In this document: positions 49,907 through 59,177 of the stretch, one piece after another
How the letters are laid out: every line of letters begins with the position of its first letter
Position numbering within the stretch: the stretch's first letter is position 1
NCBI GenBank assembly: GCA_030373325.1
Contig: JAUCZB010000010.1
Location: 59,858-123,857, forward strand
From: Cyanobium sp. CZS25K
GTDB taxonomy: Bacteria > Cyanobacteriota > Cyanobacteriia > PCC-6307 > Cyanobiaceae
Length of the DNA stretch: 64,000 nt
Reading direction: 5' to 3'
Translations under genes and position numbers: made by a program
The notes under the pieces: model-generated
What the model was told of the DNA's origin: nothing
Seen by the model: only the letters and a program-made list of their open reading frames with translations
Databases searched by the model: none

Positions 49907-50507
49907 TCAGAGGTCGAAAGCGAAGATCCGCTTCCAGTCGTTCTTCATGCTGATCACGATCCAGCCCAGCCTGGTGGCCCGGCACCGGCCTTGGTGTACT
50001 CCAGCCTCTGCCGGTCGCCGCTGGAGTTGCCGAAGGCGGCCGTGGGTCGCCGGCCGATCATCAGCTGGATGCCCTCCGGCTTGCCGGCGCTGTTGTCGTT
50101 GAGCAGCAGTCTGGGCTCCTTGGTGAGGACGGGCCGGCCGCTGCTGTCGTAGCCGTAACGGGTGGCGCCGGCGCTGCCGATCACCTGCTCCGGTGGGATG
50201 CCATACACGCGCTCGGCATAGACACGCACGAAGTCCTGCCCGCCAGCGGTGACGATGAAGGTCTTGCAGCCGTTGGCACGCAGATAGCGGAGCAGCTCCT
50301 GCATCGGCGGGCCCGGGGGTGGCCGGCCCGCCGATGCAGGTACCGCACCTGCGGATAGAGAGGCTGCTCCACCCAGAGGGTGCCGGCCTGGTCGAAGGTG
50401 GCGATGCGCTCCTCGGGCGGCACGAACCGGGGGCTGCGCCGATCCGTGGTCTGGCGGACAAAGGTGAGGAGGCTGTCGCAGGCCGGCCCCCGGTTCCAGG
50501 AAAGGCG
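49907..50507 (-). pseudogene. HAD-superfamily phosphatase pseudogene
   Basis: N-terminal part (50507 to about 50340): SWNRGPACDSLLTFVRQTTD and PPEERIATFDQAGTLWVEQP. The HAD motif should read FDNDGTLW; here the second aspartate is lost (FDQAGT, about 50379-50396). Then about 100 expected residues are missing. In another frame: MQELLRYLRANGCKTFIVTAGGQDFVRVYAERVYG, EQVIGSAGATRYGYD and GRRPTAAFGNSSGDRQRLEYTKAG. The last piece VISMKNDWKRIFAFDL is in a third frame, with the normal connecting segment deleted. A 16-bp inverted repeat lies at the large deletion joint. Clearly inactive. Confidence 0.85.
50298..50340. repeat. 16-bp perfect inverted repeat (hairpin) at the HAD deletion joint
   Basis: Arms at 50298-50313 (CCTGCATCGGCGGGCC) and 50325-50340 (GGCCCGCCGATGCAGG) with an 11-base loop. 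It lies exactly where about 100 codons are missing from the HAD pseudogene. No U-run follows on either strand, so it is not a typical terminator. Confidence 0.8.
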
Positions 50508-50630
50508 CGACGCGTCTGGGGCCCTTGGGCGGGGTCGCTGGGCGTGGGTGGGGGTGTGCCGCCATGGCCTTGAGGATGGCAACGGGGACAGGAGCGAACC
50601 GCGGCGAAGCGCCCCAGCGGCCGAATGGCT

Positions 50631-51434
50631 TCAGGTGCGCGTGCGCAAGCGATCGAGCCGCAACTGGTGCTCCCGGCTGGTGAGCCCCAGGTAGCCCAGC
50701 AGCACCACCCCCACCACCCCCAGGGCCGTGGCGGCGGCGATCATGAACAGGATCACGATCTGGTAGCGGACGGCGGCAGCGGGGGTGGCCCCCTGCAGGA
50801 TCTGACCAGTCATCATGCCGGGCAGGCTGACCAGCCCCATCACCATCATCGAATTGATCGTTGGGATCATGCCCACCCGGATGGCGTCCCGCACCACCTC
50901 CAGGCAGGCCTCCCAGCGGCTCGCCCCCAGGCTCAGCCGTGCCTCCACCTGCTCGCGCCGGCTGGTGAGCCCCTCCATCAGCCGATCCAGCCCCAGGGAA
51001 ATGCCGTTGAGCGTGTTGCCCAGCACCATCCCCAGAAGGGGGATCAGGTACTGGGGGGCGAACCAGGGCTGGGGTCGGATGATGCCGCTCACCGCCAGGC
51101 CGGTGATGAGGGCCGAGGAGGCCAGCACCGAGAGCAGGCTGTTGGCGTAGATGCCGGCGAACCGCGCGCGGGTGCGCTGCACCGCCGACACCCCGGCGAT
51201 GCTCGCCATCACCAGGCCCAGCAGCAGGATCGTGAGCGGGTTGTGCTGGCGGAACAACCACTCCAGCACCGTCCCCACCAGCAGCAGCTGCACCACCATG
51301 CGGCTGGCTGCGAGCAGAAGCGAGCGCCCAAGCCCAAGCCGCAGCAGACCCGAGAGCACCACGTTCACCAGGATCAGCAGGGCCGAGAGGGCCAGCCGGC
51401 CGTCGCTGATCGGCAGGGCACCGGGGGCAGTCAT
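50631..51434 (-). CDS. fetB: Metal-efflux ABC permease, FetB (UPF0014) type
   Basis: A 267-residue permease from ATG 51434: seven hydrophobic segments, and the family motifs LGLGRSLLLAASRMVVQLLLVG (in parts), PLLGMVLGNTLNGISLGLDRL and ARLSLGASRWEACLEVVRDAIRVGMIPTINSMMVMGLVSLPGMMTGQIL (in parts, the cytosolic EAA-like loop). In E. coli FetAB exports iron and lowers oxidative stress. The ATG overlaps the ATPase gene stop by four bases. Confidence 0.88.
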   Translation of the reverse strand: MTAPGALPISDGRLALSALLILVNVVLSGLLRLGLGRSLLLAASRMVVQLLLVGTVLEWLFRQHNPLTILLLGLVMASIAGVSAVQRTRARFAGIYANSLLSVLASSALITGLAVSGIIRPQPWFAPQYLIPLLGMVLGNTLNGISLGLDRLMEGLTSRREQVEARLSLGASRWEACLEVVRDAIRVGMIPTINSMMVMGLVSLPGMMTGQILQGATPAAAVRYQIVILFMIAAATALGVVGVVLLGYLGLTSREHQLRLDRLRTRT

Positions 51435-52069
51435 GGCGTCAGGCTCAGGCGCCGGCCGGTGAAGCGCTCGATCTGGGCGCCGTCGTGGCTGGTGAGCAGG
51501 CAGGCCCGCTGGCCCCGGGCCAGCCATTGGTGCAGCAGGGCCTCCACCCGCTCGGTGCTGGCGGGATCGAGGGAGGCGGTGGGCTCATCCAGCAGCAGGA
51601 TCTCCGGATCCAGCTGCAACGCCCGCAGCAGGGCCAGCAGCTGCAGCTCACCCCCCGAGAGCCGCTCGGCCGCCAGCGCAAGGAAACCGGCCCCGCGGCC
51701 CAGCTGCTGCAGCCAGCCCAGAATCCGAGGCGCGTCGTAGGCCTGGCCGCGATGGCTGGCGTAGCTCAGCACCTGGCGCAGGTTCTGCTCCACCGTGCCG
51801 GCAAAGGCCACCGCCCGCTGGGGCAGGTAGGCGACCCGGGAGCGGTACACCGGCAGGGTCCACGACGATGGGCTGCGGCCGGCGAGCAGGATCCGGCCCC
51901 GCTGCAGAGGATCCAGCCAGGCCAGCTGGCGCAGCAGCAGGGTCTTGCCGGCGCCGCTGGGCCCCACCAACCCCAGCCGGTCCCCCGCCTCCAACCGGAA
52001 GCCCAGGTCGCTCCACAGCAGGCGCCCCTCCAGCTGGCGGGCCAGACCTTCGGCTTCCAGCAGGGGCAT
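51431..52069 (-). CDS. fetA: Metal-efflux ABC ATPase, FetA type
   Basis: A 212-residue ATPase. Walker A GPSGAGKT at 36-43, Q-loop VAYLPQRA, signature RLSGGELQLLALLRAL, Walker B EILLLDEPTASLDP and H-loop LTSHDGAQIE. Partner of the downstream UPF0014 permease, with which it overlaps; together they form a two-gene transporter. Confidence 0.88.
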   Translation of the reverse strand: MPLLEAEGLARQLEGRLLWSDLGFRLEAGDRLGLVGPSGAGKTLLLRQLAWLDPLQRGRILLAGRSPSSWTLPVYRSRVAYLPQRAVAFAGTVEQNLRQVLSYASHRGQAYDAPRILGWLQQLGRGAGFLALAAERLSGGELQLLALLRALQLDPEILLLDEPTASLDPASTERVEALLHQWLARGQRACLLTSHDGAQIERFTGRRLSLTP

Positions 52070-52119
52070 CCGCTCCTCGTCCCGTCCAGCCTGTGAATCG
52101 TGCCATCGCGGCGAAGGGC

Positions 52120-52326
52120 TCAGAACTTGCGCAGTTCCCGGCGGATCTTGAGGGGATCGCCGGAAGGCGACTGATGGAAGAGCAGCATCGGCACACCGGC
52201 CAGCAGCAGGCCGATCGCGGCCACGACGCCCCAGGAGATGGACGGCCGGCCCTCCGGAGGGGCCTCGCCGGGTCGGAGCCGGCCAGGGCTGCGCCGCCGC
52301 CGCGTTGAGCGGTGATACCTACCCAT
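52120..52326 (-). CDS. Small membrane protein of unknown function
   Basis: A 68-residue frame from ATG 52326: a basic N-terminus (GRYHRSTRRRRSPGRLRPG), one membrane helix (ISWGVVAAIGLLLAGVPMLLF) and a basic C-terminus (DPLKIRRELRKF). The topology is sensible for a small inner-membrane protein. No family recognised. It precedes fetA on the same strand with a 50-base gap. Confidence 0.5.
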   Translation of the reverse strand: MGRYHRSTRRRRSPGRLRPGEAPPEGRPSISWGVVAAIGLLLAGVPMLLFHQSPSGDPLKIRRELRKF

Positions 52327-52400
52327 CGATGCAGGCTCCGGGCCCGACTGTCGCTTCAGTCTGTCGGGGCTGGCCGCCGCCGCCCGCCACGCCTGGTGAT

Positions 52401-52442
52401 CCCGATCCGCTGCTCCCGATCCGCTGCTCCCGATCCGCTGAT
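52401..52442 (+). repeat. 14-bp tandem repeat, three units
   Basis: CCCGATCCGCTGCT at 52401-52414, again at 52415-52428, and a third copy with two end changes at 52429-52442. It lies at the left edge of the antiporter remnant. Replication slippage is the simplest origin. Confidence 0.85.
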
Positions 52443-52905
52443 CCCGGGGGCGATCGCTGGAGAGGTCCTGCCTTTCGCCCTTGGCTCCGCCGGCCTGGAC
52501 GTTCTCTTCGCCGTGCCGCTGCTGGCTTCGATCTTCTCCGGTGCCGCCATGACCGCCACCAGCATCGGCATCACCGCCAACGTGCCGTGGTGATGAAGTT
52601 CCTGCACCCAGCAACCACGAGGGGCTGGTGATGGCGGGCTTCCTGCTGGCGGCCGCCGTGGTCAGCAAGGTGGCGGCCGGCTGGAGCTACACCAGCCAGG
52701 CGCCCACCAACCGGCTGGCGGTAGGGCTGGGGATGATGCGCCGCGACGAGGAGGGCCTGATCTTCCTGGGCCTCGGCACCCAGACCGGCGTCCTGAGCCC
52801 CTCGCTGGAGGCCGCCATCCTGCAGATGGTGATGGGCACCACCTTCCTGGCTCCCGTTCTGCTGCGGCTGGTGCTGGCCGTGGGACAGTGGCCATCGCTT
52901 TCCCT
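52443..52905 (+). pseudogene. Cation/proton antiporter (KefB/NhaK-like) remnant
   Basis: Two pieces of one membrane protein. Piece 1 (about 52447-52592): GAIAGEVLPFALGSAGLDVLFA, then PLLASIFSGAAMTATSIGIT, the conserved SATSIGI region of CPA2 antiporters, stopping at TGA. Piece 2, in another frame (52628-52905): GFLLAAAVVSKVAAGWSYTS, then GLGMMRRDEEGLIFLGLGTQTGVLSP, the C-terminal GxGxxxRxExxLI signature, and LAPVLLRLVL. The whole middle (several helices) is missing. Inactive. Confidence 0.75.
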
Positions 52906-52911
52906 GTGCCC

Positions 52912-53061
52912 GTGTCGAACGACAGCAGTTCCTCGAGGTCGGTGATCGTCGGCCTGCTGGTCGTGATCGGTTCGATCGGAGGCCTGGCCCTGCTGGTCTG
53001 GTTCACGGTCGTCCTGCTCGACCTCAAGCACCTCAACACCTCCGGCTTCACGCTGCCCTGA
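52912..53061 (+). CDS. Small single-helix membrane protein
   Basis: A 49-residue frame with GTG at 52912 (another GTG six bases upstream). Serine-rich N-terminus (SNDSSSSRS), one strong helix (VIVGLLVVIGSIGGLALLVW then FTVVLL) and a short polar end with LDLKHLNTSGF. The composition and its position just before the thioredoxin-CcdA pair make a real small protein plausible. No family recognised. Confidence 0.45.
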   Translation: MSNDSSSSRSVIVGLLVVIGSIGGLALLVWFTVVLLDLKHLNTSGFTLP

Positions 53062-53115
53062 GGCCATCCGGTTGGTGCCTGTGGTGGTACTCAAGGCAGT
53101 CGCCTCGCTGCCGCG

Positions 53116-53613
53116 ATGCCCCTTCCGCTCACTGCACCCCTCACCGCTCTCCTGCTCACGCTCGGGGGTCACCAACCCGTTGGCCTGCCTGGATCCGTGC
53201 AGGCCGACACCAGGCCAGCCGCCAACCGTGTCACCGGACTGGTCGCCCAGGCGCAGGGTGGGGTTCTCGCCCCGTCCCTGCAGGGCAAACCCGTTGTGGT
53301 CGACATCTATGCCAGCTGGTGCTCGAAGTGCCAGACGATCGCCCCGACCCTGCGCTCCCTCCAACAACAGAAGGCCGGCAAGGCCACCTTCCTGAAGTTC
53401 GATGTTTCCGATGCCGCCCAGCTGAAGACGTCACGCGAAAGGGCCCGTGCCCTCGGCCTTGGTCCTTTCCTGGAGGCCAACCGCAGCCAGACCGCACTGG
53501 TGGCTGTGATCAACCCGGCCACCGGCGCCACGGTGAAGGCCTTCCGAGCCAGCACCGATGAGGGCGCCTACAGCGCGGCGATCAAAAAGGCCCAGTCGAT
53601 GCTCCAGCCGTGA
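53116..53613 (+). CDS. Thioredoxin-like protein, exported
   Basis: A 165-residue protein with a short hydrophobic N-terminus (LTAPLTALLLTLGG) acting as signal or anchor, then a thioredoxin fold with the active site WCSKC (Cys69, Cys72), the strand VVVDIYAS and the later TALVAVINPATGATV where the cis-proline strand should be (no clear cis-Pro). The coding end overlaps the CcdA gene by four bases. Probably the extracytoplasmic partner that receives electrons from CcdA (similar to TlpA/CcmG or HCF164). Confidence 0.75.
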   Translation: MPLPLTAPLTALLLTLGGHQPVGLPGSVQADTRPAANRVTGLVAQAQGGVLAPSLQGKPVVVDIYASWCSKCQTIAPTLRSLQQQKAGKATFLKFDVSDAAQLKTSRERARALGLGPFLEANRSQTALVAVINPATGATVKAFRASTDEGAYSAAIKKAQSMLQP

Positions 53614-54431
53614 GCATCCCAGCCATTCGCAGAAAGGGACTGGCCTTTCTGGTGCTCCTGGGCGGGCTGGCACTGCTGGGGGTGCTGGCCGTCCACTGGC
53701 TGCCCGGCATCGGCATGCAGCTGGATCTGGCGGTCCTGTCCGCGTCCCAGTCCTACGCCGATCGGCTCGACGCCATGCCCGCAGGCCCCGGCGTTCTGCT
53801 CCCCCTTGTCGCCTTCGCCGGTGGGGTGTTGGCGAGCGTGTCGCCCTGTGTGCTGGCGATGCTGCCGTTGAACCTCAGTTACATCGGCACGCTCGGGCCG
53901 ATCAGCCGGCCCCAGGCCATCCTCAGGGTGGGGGGCTTCGTGGCCGGCACCGTCGTGGTGCTGAGCCTGTTCGGGCTGATCGCCTCGTTCGCCTCGGCCA
54001 TCGTGGTGGACCACCGCGGCCCGGTCCACCTGGGGGTGGGGCTGATCATCCTGCTGATGGGACTGAACCTGGGGGGTTGGCTGCCGCTGACCCTGCCCCG
54101 CCTGCCCGAACTGCCGCCGGCCGGTGGTCCGTTCCTGGTGGGGATGGGTTTTGCTCTGGTCAGCTCCCCCTGCGCCAGTCCGGTGCTGTTTTCGGTGCTT
54201 GCCGCAGCTGCCGTCAGCGGCTCCAACGCGCTGTCGGTGCTGACGATGGTGAGCTATGCCCTGGGGTACACCGCTGTGATGGCCGCCTCAAGCCTCTGGG
54301 TCGGTCTGATGAGCGCCTCGAGGCGACTGCTCAACCACGCCGGAACCCTCACCCGCGTGAGCAGCCTGGTGCTGTTGGCGGCGGGCAACTACACCATTGG
54401 CCAGGGGCTGATCACCACCTGGCAGAACTGA
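53610..54431 (+). CDS. CcdA/DsbD-type thiol-disulfide transporter
   Basis: A 273-residue membrane protein starting with GTG 53610, with six hydrophobic segments after an N-terminal anchor. The two redox cysteine-proline motifs are VSPCVLAML near 85-92 and SSPCASPVLF near 188-196, as in CcdA/DsbD. It moves reducing equivalents from cytoplasmic thioredoxin across the membrane, here probably to the exported thioredoxin encoded just upstream, for cytochrome c or thylakoid lumen thiol maintenance. Confidence 0.87.
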   Translation: MSIPAIRRKGLAFLVLLGGLALLGVLAVHWLPGIGMQLDLAVLSASQSYADRLDAMPAGPGVLLPLVAFAGGVLASVSPCVLAMLPLNLSYIGTLGPISRPQAILRVGGFVAGTVVVLSLFGLIASFASAIVVDHRGPVHLGVGLIILLMGLNLGGWLPLTLPRLPELPPAGGPFLVGMGFALVSSPCASPVLFSVLAAAAVSGSNALSVLTMVSYALGYTAVMAASSLWVGLMSASRRLLNHAGTLTRVSSLVLLAAGNYTIGQGLITTWQN

Positions 54432-54512
54432 GCGCGATCGCAAGGGAGAATGGACGTGCTGGAATCGGGGCAGCCGGACCTCGGTTGATCCACCCCACAA
54501 AGAACGGAGTCG

Positions 54513-55079
54513 ATGGCGGGTTTCCTGAAACTCATCCTGGCGTTCCTTCCCTGGATCGCCTTTCTGGTGATTGCGCACGGCAGCCTCCTGCGCCTCAAGA
54601 TCGGGCTTGTGGTTGCCCTGATCCTCAGCCTTGCGATGGGAATCGGGCGGCTGCATCGCGGCATCCTTCTCTGGGCCGGGATTCTCTTTTTCGTGATGGC
54701 CAGCGTGGCGGTGATCTGGCTGGAGAACGGCTGGGTGATTCGGCACATGGGGGTGCTGGCATCCGGAACCCTCGCCTCCGTCACCTGGCTCTCGGTGCTG
54801 GCTGGGAAGCCCTTCACCATGGCGTATGCGCGTCAAAACGTCGATCAGTCGCTCTGGAGCAGCCCAGCCTTCCTTCGCAGCAATCTGCTGATCAGCTCTG
54901 CCTGGGGAGTCACCTTCAGCCTGAATACATTTTTGGCGCTCGGAAAGGCCTATGCCGTTGGCCTGCCAACATACGCCTATGAAGTCATCAACTACGGATT
55001 GCTGATCGGCACAGCCGCATTCACGAGCTGGTACAGCAATCGGTCGCGGCAACACCGGATCAAATCTCAGCCCCACTGA
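54513..55079 (+). CDS. Integral membrane protein of unknown function
   Basis: A 188-residue protein with about five membrane segments: FLKLILAFLPWIAFLVIAHG, IGLVVALILSLAMG, GILLWAGILFFVMASVAVIW, and later TLASVTWLSVLAGKPF and NYGLLIGTAAFTSWY. The motif LHRGILLWAGI and GKPFTMAYARQNV recur in a widespread bacterial family without a name I can give. AT-richer toward its 3' end. Follows ccdA on the same strand by about 80 bases. Confidence 0.6.
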   Translation: MAGFLKLILAFLPWIAFLVIAHGSLLRLKIGLVVALILSLAMGIGRLHRGILLWAGILFFVMASVAVIWLENGWVIRHMGVLASGTLASVTWLSVLAGKPFTMAYARQNVDQSLWSSPAFLRSNLLISSAWGVTFSLNTFLALGKAYAVGLPTYAYEVINYGLLIGTAAFTSWYSNRSRQHRIKSQPH

Positions 55080-55258
55080 GCCCTGAGGGCACGCGAATGC
55101 GGTTCCCTCGTAACAAACGCCCCGTCGTCAAGCAGATGGCCGTGGCCGCCCTCAACAACAGGGTGGCCAACAACACCTAGGATCGGCCATAGGAGCCTAG
55201 GAGCTGGAGATCCAATTCAACGCCAGATTCAACGCCAAAAACATCCCTGCCCCCATCG
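55080..55258. other. Intergenic region before the alcohol dehydrogenase
   Basis: No supported gene; a 27-codon frame from ATG 55097 (MRFPRNKRPVVKQMAVAALN) is short and unplaced. Two CCTAGG hexamers lie about 20 bases apart (near 55177 and 55196). Promoter of the dehydrogenase gene is expected here. Confidence 0.4.
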
Positions 55259-56278
55259 ATGAGCACCTCCATCAAAGCCCTCGCCGCTTTCGGCGCCAAA
55301 CAACCCCTCCAGCCCTTCGAATACACCCCCGGCCCCCTCGGCAGCGAACAGGTTGAGATCGCCGTGGAGAGCTACGGCATCTGCCACAGCGATCTCTCCA
55401 TGCTCGACAACGACTGGGGCATGACCACCTACTCCTTCGTTCCCGGCCACGAAGTCATCGGGCGCGTCGTCGCCCTCGGGGCTCATACCAAGCGCCTGGC
55501 CATCGGCGACCGTGTTGGCCTTGGCTGGTTTTCCGGCAGTTGCGGCGCCTGCGAACAATGCCTCTCCGGCAACCAGAACCTCTGCCTCAAGGCCGAAGCC
55601 ACCATCGTCGGGCGCCACGGCGGCTTCGCCACGCGTGTGCGGGCCGACTGGACCTGGGTTCTTCCGTTGCCGGAAGGTCTTGACGCCATCAAGGCCGGCT
55701 CCCTGCTGTGCGGCGGCATCACCGTCTTCAATCCCCTGGTGGAGCTCGGCATCAAGCCCACCGACAGTGTCGCCGTCATCGGCATCGGCGGCCTCGGCCA
55801 CATGGCTCTGAAGTTTCTGCGTGCCTGGGGCTGCGACGTCACCGCCTTCACCACCAGCGACTCCAAACGCGAGGAGGCCCTGCAGCTCGGCGCCCACCGC
55901 ACCTTGAACTCCCGTAACCCCGAAGAACTGGCCGCGGCGGCGAACAGTTTCGACTTCATCCTCAACACCACCAACGCCAATCTCGACTGGAACACCTACA
56001 TCGCGGCGCTCAAACCCAAGGGTCGGCTGCACACCGTGGGGGCCGTTCCAGAACCGATGGCCATGGTGGCCTTCCCGATGATTCTCGGCCAGAAAAGCCT
56101 CTCCGGTTCCCCCCTCGGCAGCCCGGCCACCACCGATCAGATGCTTCACTTCAGCTGCCGCCACGGCATCGCACCCACCACCGAAACCTTCCCGATGTCG
56201 AAGGCCAATGACGCCTTCGATCATCTCCGCGCCGGCAAAGCCCGCTACCGCATCGTGCTGATCAACGACCTCGACTGA
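55259..56278 (+). CDS. Zinc-dependent alcohol dehydrogenase (AdhP/YahK-like)
   Basis: A 339-residue medium-chain dehydrogenase. Catalytic zinc ligands: Cys42 in GICHSD, His64-Glu65 in GHEV and a later Cys in LLCGG. Structural zinc: CGACEQCLSGNQNLC at 95-109. The Rossmann fold has VAVIGIGGLGHMALKFL. The sequence is closest to the YahK/cinnamyl-alcohol-type NADPH aldehyde reductases, which reduce small aldehydes to alcohols. A pyruvate-decarboxylase-type gene lies 3 kb away, which makes an acetaldehyde-to-ethanol role possible, but substrate range is not shown. Confidence 0.9.
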   Translation: MSTSIKALAAFGAKQPLQPFEYTPGPLGSEQVEIAVESYGICHSDLSMLDNDWGMTTYSFVPGHEVIGRVVALGAHTKRLAIGDRVGLGWFSGSCGACEQCLSGNQNLCLKAEATIVGRHGGFATRVRADWTWVLPLPEGLDAIKAGSLLCGGITVFNPLVELGIKPTDSVAVIGIGGLGHMALKFLRAWGCDVTAFTTSDSKREEALQLGAHRTLNSRNPEELAAAANSFDFILNTTNANLDWNTYIAALKPKGRLHTVGAVPEPMAMVAFPMILGQKSLSGSPLGSPATTDQMLHFSCRHGIAPTTETFPMSKANDAFDHLRAGKARYRIVLINDLD

Positions 56279-56301
56279 ATCCCGTGCTCAGAACCGCGTG
56301 A

Positions 56302-58224
56302 TCAGCGGTGGCAGCGGGCGTGGGCCAGGACCAGGCTGGCCATGAGAGCCTCCGCGTTGAGGGGTTTGGCAAGAACCTCATTCATGCCCGATTGCAGCGC
56401 AGCCGCCCGCTCCTCGGTGGAGGTGAAGGCGGTGACCGCCACGATCCAGGGCCGCTCCGTCCGGCCGGTGGCGGAGCGGATGCGGCGGGTGGCTTCCAGC
56501 CCATCGAGCCGAGGCATCTGCACATCCATCAGGATCAGATCCGGGTCGAGACTGCCCTGGCGTTCGAGGGCCTCCTGGCCATCGACGGCGGACTCCGGCG
56601 CATAGCCCAGACGCCGCAGCATCAGCTCGCAGAGGCGCCGGTTCACCGCACTGTCATCGGCCACCAGGATGGTCAGGGGATGGCGGGCCGCGAAGTTGTC
56701 CGCCTCGCTGCGGCCCGGCGGCGGCTTCCCCGGCGTCGGGGTCGGGGCAAGCGCGGGAGTGGGTGGGGGCGGAGGCGGAGGCGCGTCAGCCACCCCTTCC
56801 ACAGGCAGGCGGAAGCTGACCACGCTGCCACGTCCGGGGGTGCTCTCCACTTGGATCGTGCCGCCGAGGGCCTCCACGAGCTGCTGGCTGATGGCCAGCC
56901 CCAGGCCGGTGCCCGGATGGGGCGCGGTGGCGGAAGCCTTCAGCTGGGTGAAGGGCCGGAACAGCAGACCCAGCTGGTCGGCGGCGATGCCGACACCGGT
57001 GTCGGTGACGGCGAACTCCAGAAGCAGCGGCCCGCGCCGGGGAAGGGCCGGAGCCTGCACGGAAACAACGACGCTGCCGGCGTCGGTGAACTTGATCGCA
57101 TTGCCGATCAGGTTGAGCAGGATCTGGCGCAGGCGGATGGCGTCGGTGAGGATGACCGGGGGAACCTCCGGGCCCATCACCAGGGACAGGCGGATCGCCT
57201 TGGCCAGGGCGAGGCTCGAGCAGGTGGCCAGCGTGTCCTCGACGAGGGAACGCAGCTGGCAAGGAGCCCGTTCGATCACCAGAGTTCCTGACTCGTTCTT
57301 GGTGAAATCGAGGATTTCATTGAGCAGGGTGAGCAGGGATTCCCCCGAGTTGTGGACGATGTCGAGGCATTCCCGCTGCTGTGGCGAGAGCTCCGTGGCC
57401 AGCACCAGCCCGGTCATGCCGATGACCCCATTGAGCGGGGTGCGGATCTCATGGCTGAGGGTGGCGAGGAAGGTGCTCTTGGCGCGGTCGGCCGAGGCCA
57501 TGGCCTCGAAGGCCCTGGCGCGGGCCTTCAGGGTGCGGCGATGGGAGCTGGCCGCCAGCACCGAGAGTCCGGCACTGCCCAGCAGGCCCAACCCGAAATC
57601 CCGCTTCAGCGGCAGCTGTTCCTGCTGGAGGCGGGCCAGCGAAAGATCGATCCCGACCACACCCACCACCCGCCCCTGGCTGTCCCTGATGGGGGAAAAG
57701 CCACTCAGGAAGGTGCCCCATCGGTCGGTGTAGGGACGGGCGCTGACCGTGGTCTGGCCGGTGCGGGCCGCCAGGCGGGCCGCCTCCGGTGCCTCTTCGT
57801 AGAGCTCACCGGGGGTGGCGACGGGGGTGGTGTCGCCCTGGTTCTTGATGAAGTAGGAGGTGTCGAGGCCGAAGCGAAGGCCTTCAGGCGTGGGCGTGAG
57901 TTCATAGGCGTAGAAGATCTCGGGCACGAGCTTGCGCAGCTTCAGCAACGGCTCGCTGGCACGGCGATAGGCCGCATCCCCCATCTGCTCGGGCCGGGTG
58001 ATGCTGGCGGTGAGGGTTGGATCCATCTGGCTGGCTGCGATGCTCACCAGGATGTGCAATCGTTCGCGAACCCTGGTCCGCAGGAGCTCACTGGCGGCCC
58101 GGTAATTGATGGTCAGCGCCACCGCCGCGACGGTGAAGACCGTGGCGGCCATCAGCACACTCTCGCGGCGAATGCGGCGGCGGCTCCATTCAGAGCTGGA
58201 GCCATTGGGGTGGCGCTCGGACAC
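56302..58224 (-). CDS. Hybrid sensor histidine kinase
   Basis: A 640-residue hybrid kinase from GTG 58224. Residues 1-35 are basic with a membrane segment ([17 protein letters not shown]); residues about 45-205 form an extracytoplasmic sensor of Cache/CHASE type ([47 protein letters not shown] in parts); a second membrane helix follows. HisKA has His258 in [10 protein letters not shown], HATPase has DTGVGIA and [10 protein letters not shown], and after a proline-rich linker the receiver has Asp567 in [13 protein letters not shown]. No DNA-binding output is attached. Convergent with the alcohol dehydrogenase. Confidence 0.9.
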   Translation of the reverse strand: MSERHPNGSSSEWSRRRIRRESVLMAATVFTVAAVALTINYRAASELLRTRVRERLHILVSIAASQMDPTLTASITRPEQMGDAAYRRASEPLLKLRKLVPEIFYAYELTPTPEGLRFGLDTSYFIKNQGDTTPVATPGELYEEAPEAARLAARTGQTTVSARPYTDRWGTFLSGFSPIRDSQGRVVGVVGIDLSLARLQQEQLPLKRDFGLGLLGSAGLSVLAASSHRRTLKARARAFEAMASADRAKSTFLATLSHEIRTPLNGVIGMTGLVLATELSPQQRECLDIVHNSGESLLTLLNEILDFTKNESGTLVIERAPCQLRSLVEDTLATCSSLALAKAIRLSLVMGPEVPPVILTDAIRLRQILLNLIGNAIKFTDAGSVVVSVQAPALPRRGPLLLEFAVTDTGVGIAADQLGLLFRPFTQLKASATAPHPGTGLGLAISQQLVEALGGTIQVESTPGRGSVVSFRLPVEGVADAPPPPPPPTPALAPTPTPGKPPPGRSEADNFAARHPLTILVADDSAVNRRLCELMLRRLGYAPESAVDGQEALERQGSLDPDLILMDVQMPRLDGLEATRRIRSATGRTERPWIVAVTAFTSTEERAAALQSGMNEVLAKPLNAEALMASLVLAHARCHR

Positions 58225-58406
58225 GGGAGCGGCTCCGAACACACGGGGAAGCCAGCCAGCCAGTGGAACGCACCCTTGCGAACACCTCCTGTCTACCCCG
58301 GCGCCACCCCCCGCCGTGACCCCCAACGGACGGCATGAGGAGATGTGAACCGCCGCCCGGCCTCTGAAGGGCCTTGCCTACGTTTGATTCGCTGCTCAGG
58401 CTCCCG

Positions 58407-59141
58407 ATGCGCGCGAACGTGGCTCCCCGCGAAGCGGCCCGCCTGGAGGCGCTGAACGACTACCGCATCCTTGATACGGACAGCGAGCAGTCGTACGACG
58501 ACATCACCTTTCTGGCCGCCCAGCTGTGTGATGTGCCCATCGCCCTGATCAGCCTGGTGGATGCCGATCGTCAGTGGTTCAAATCCAGGTTCGGCCTCGA
58601 TGTCAGCGAAACGAGCCGCGATGTGTCCTTCTGCGCCCACGCCATCCTTGGCGACAAGACCCTGGTGGTGAAGGATGCCCGTGAGGATGAACGCTTCCGG
58701 GACAACGCGCTGGTCTGCAGCGAACCCAACATCGTCTTCTATGCGGGGGTGCCGTTGTGCACACCAGCCGGCGCCCGGATCGGCTCCCTCTGCGTCATCG
58801 ATCGCCGCCCCCGCGAACTCAGCGATCTGCAGATCCGATCGCTTGAGGCTCTGGCCCATCAGGTGGTGTTGCAGCTTGAACTGAAGCGGATCTCCGACCA
58901 GCTGGCCGGCGCGCTGCAACGCATCGACGTGATGGAGAAGCTGATCCCGATCTGCTCCTACTGCAAGGGCATCCGCAACGACCAGGGGTACTGGGAGACC
59001 GTCGAGGCGTTCATCAAGAGCCACGACAACGTGGAGTTCTCCCATGGTGTGTGCAACGCCTGCATGGCCAAATACTTCCCGGAGGTGACTCCCTTCGCGG
59101 AAGGCCCTGCGGAAGGCACTGCGGAGGAAGAAGCGCCCTGA
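58407..59141 (+). CDS. GAF-domain protein with C-terminal cysteine module
   Basis: A 244-residue protein from ATG 58407. The GAF domain (about 10-155) has the helix DDITFLAAQLCDVPIALISLVD in parts, CAHAILGDKTLVVKDA and GVPLCTPAGARIGSLCVID. The C-terminal part carries ICSYCKGIRNDQGYWETVEAFI and FSHGVCNACMAKYFPE, four cysteines in two CxxC pairs (likely metal binding), a module seen at the end of several signalling proteins. No kinase domain. Divergent from the histidine kinase; a TTG start at 58374 would add eleven residues. Confidence 0.8.
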   Translation: MRANVAPREAARLEALNDYRILDTDSEQSYDDITFLAAQLCDVPIALISLVDADRQWFKSRFGLDVSETSRDVSFCAHAILGDKTLVVKDAREDERFRDNALVCSEPNIVFYAGVPLCTPAGARIGSLCVIDRRPRELSDLQIRSLEALAHQVVLQLELKRISDQLAGALQRIDVMEKLIPICSYCKGIRNDQGYWETVEAFIKSHDNVEFSHGVCNACMAKYFPEVTPFAEGPAEGTAEEEAP

Positions 59142-59177
59142 TCGCGCCGGGGGTACGGCGAATCCGCTGAGCCGGCC

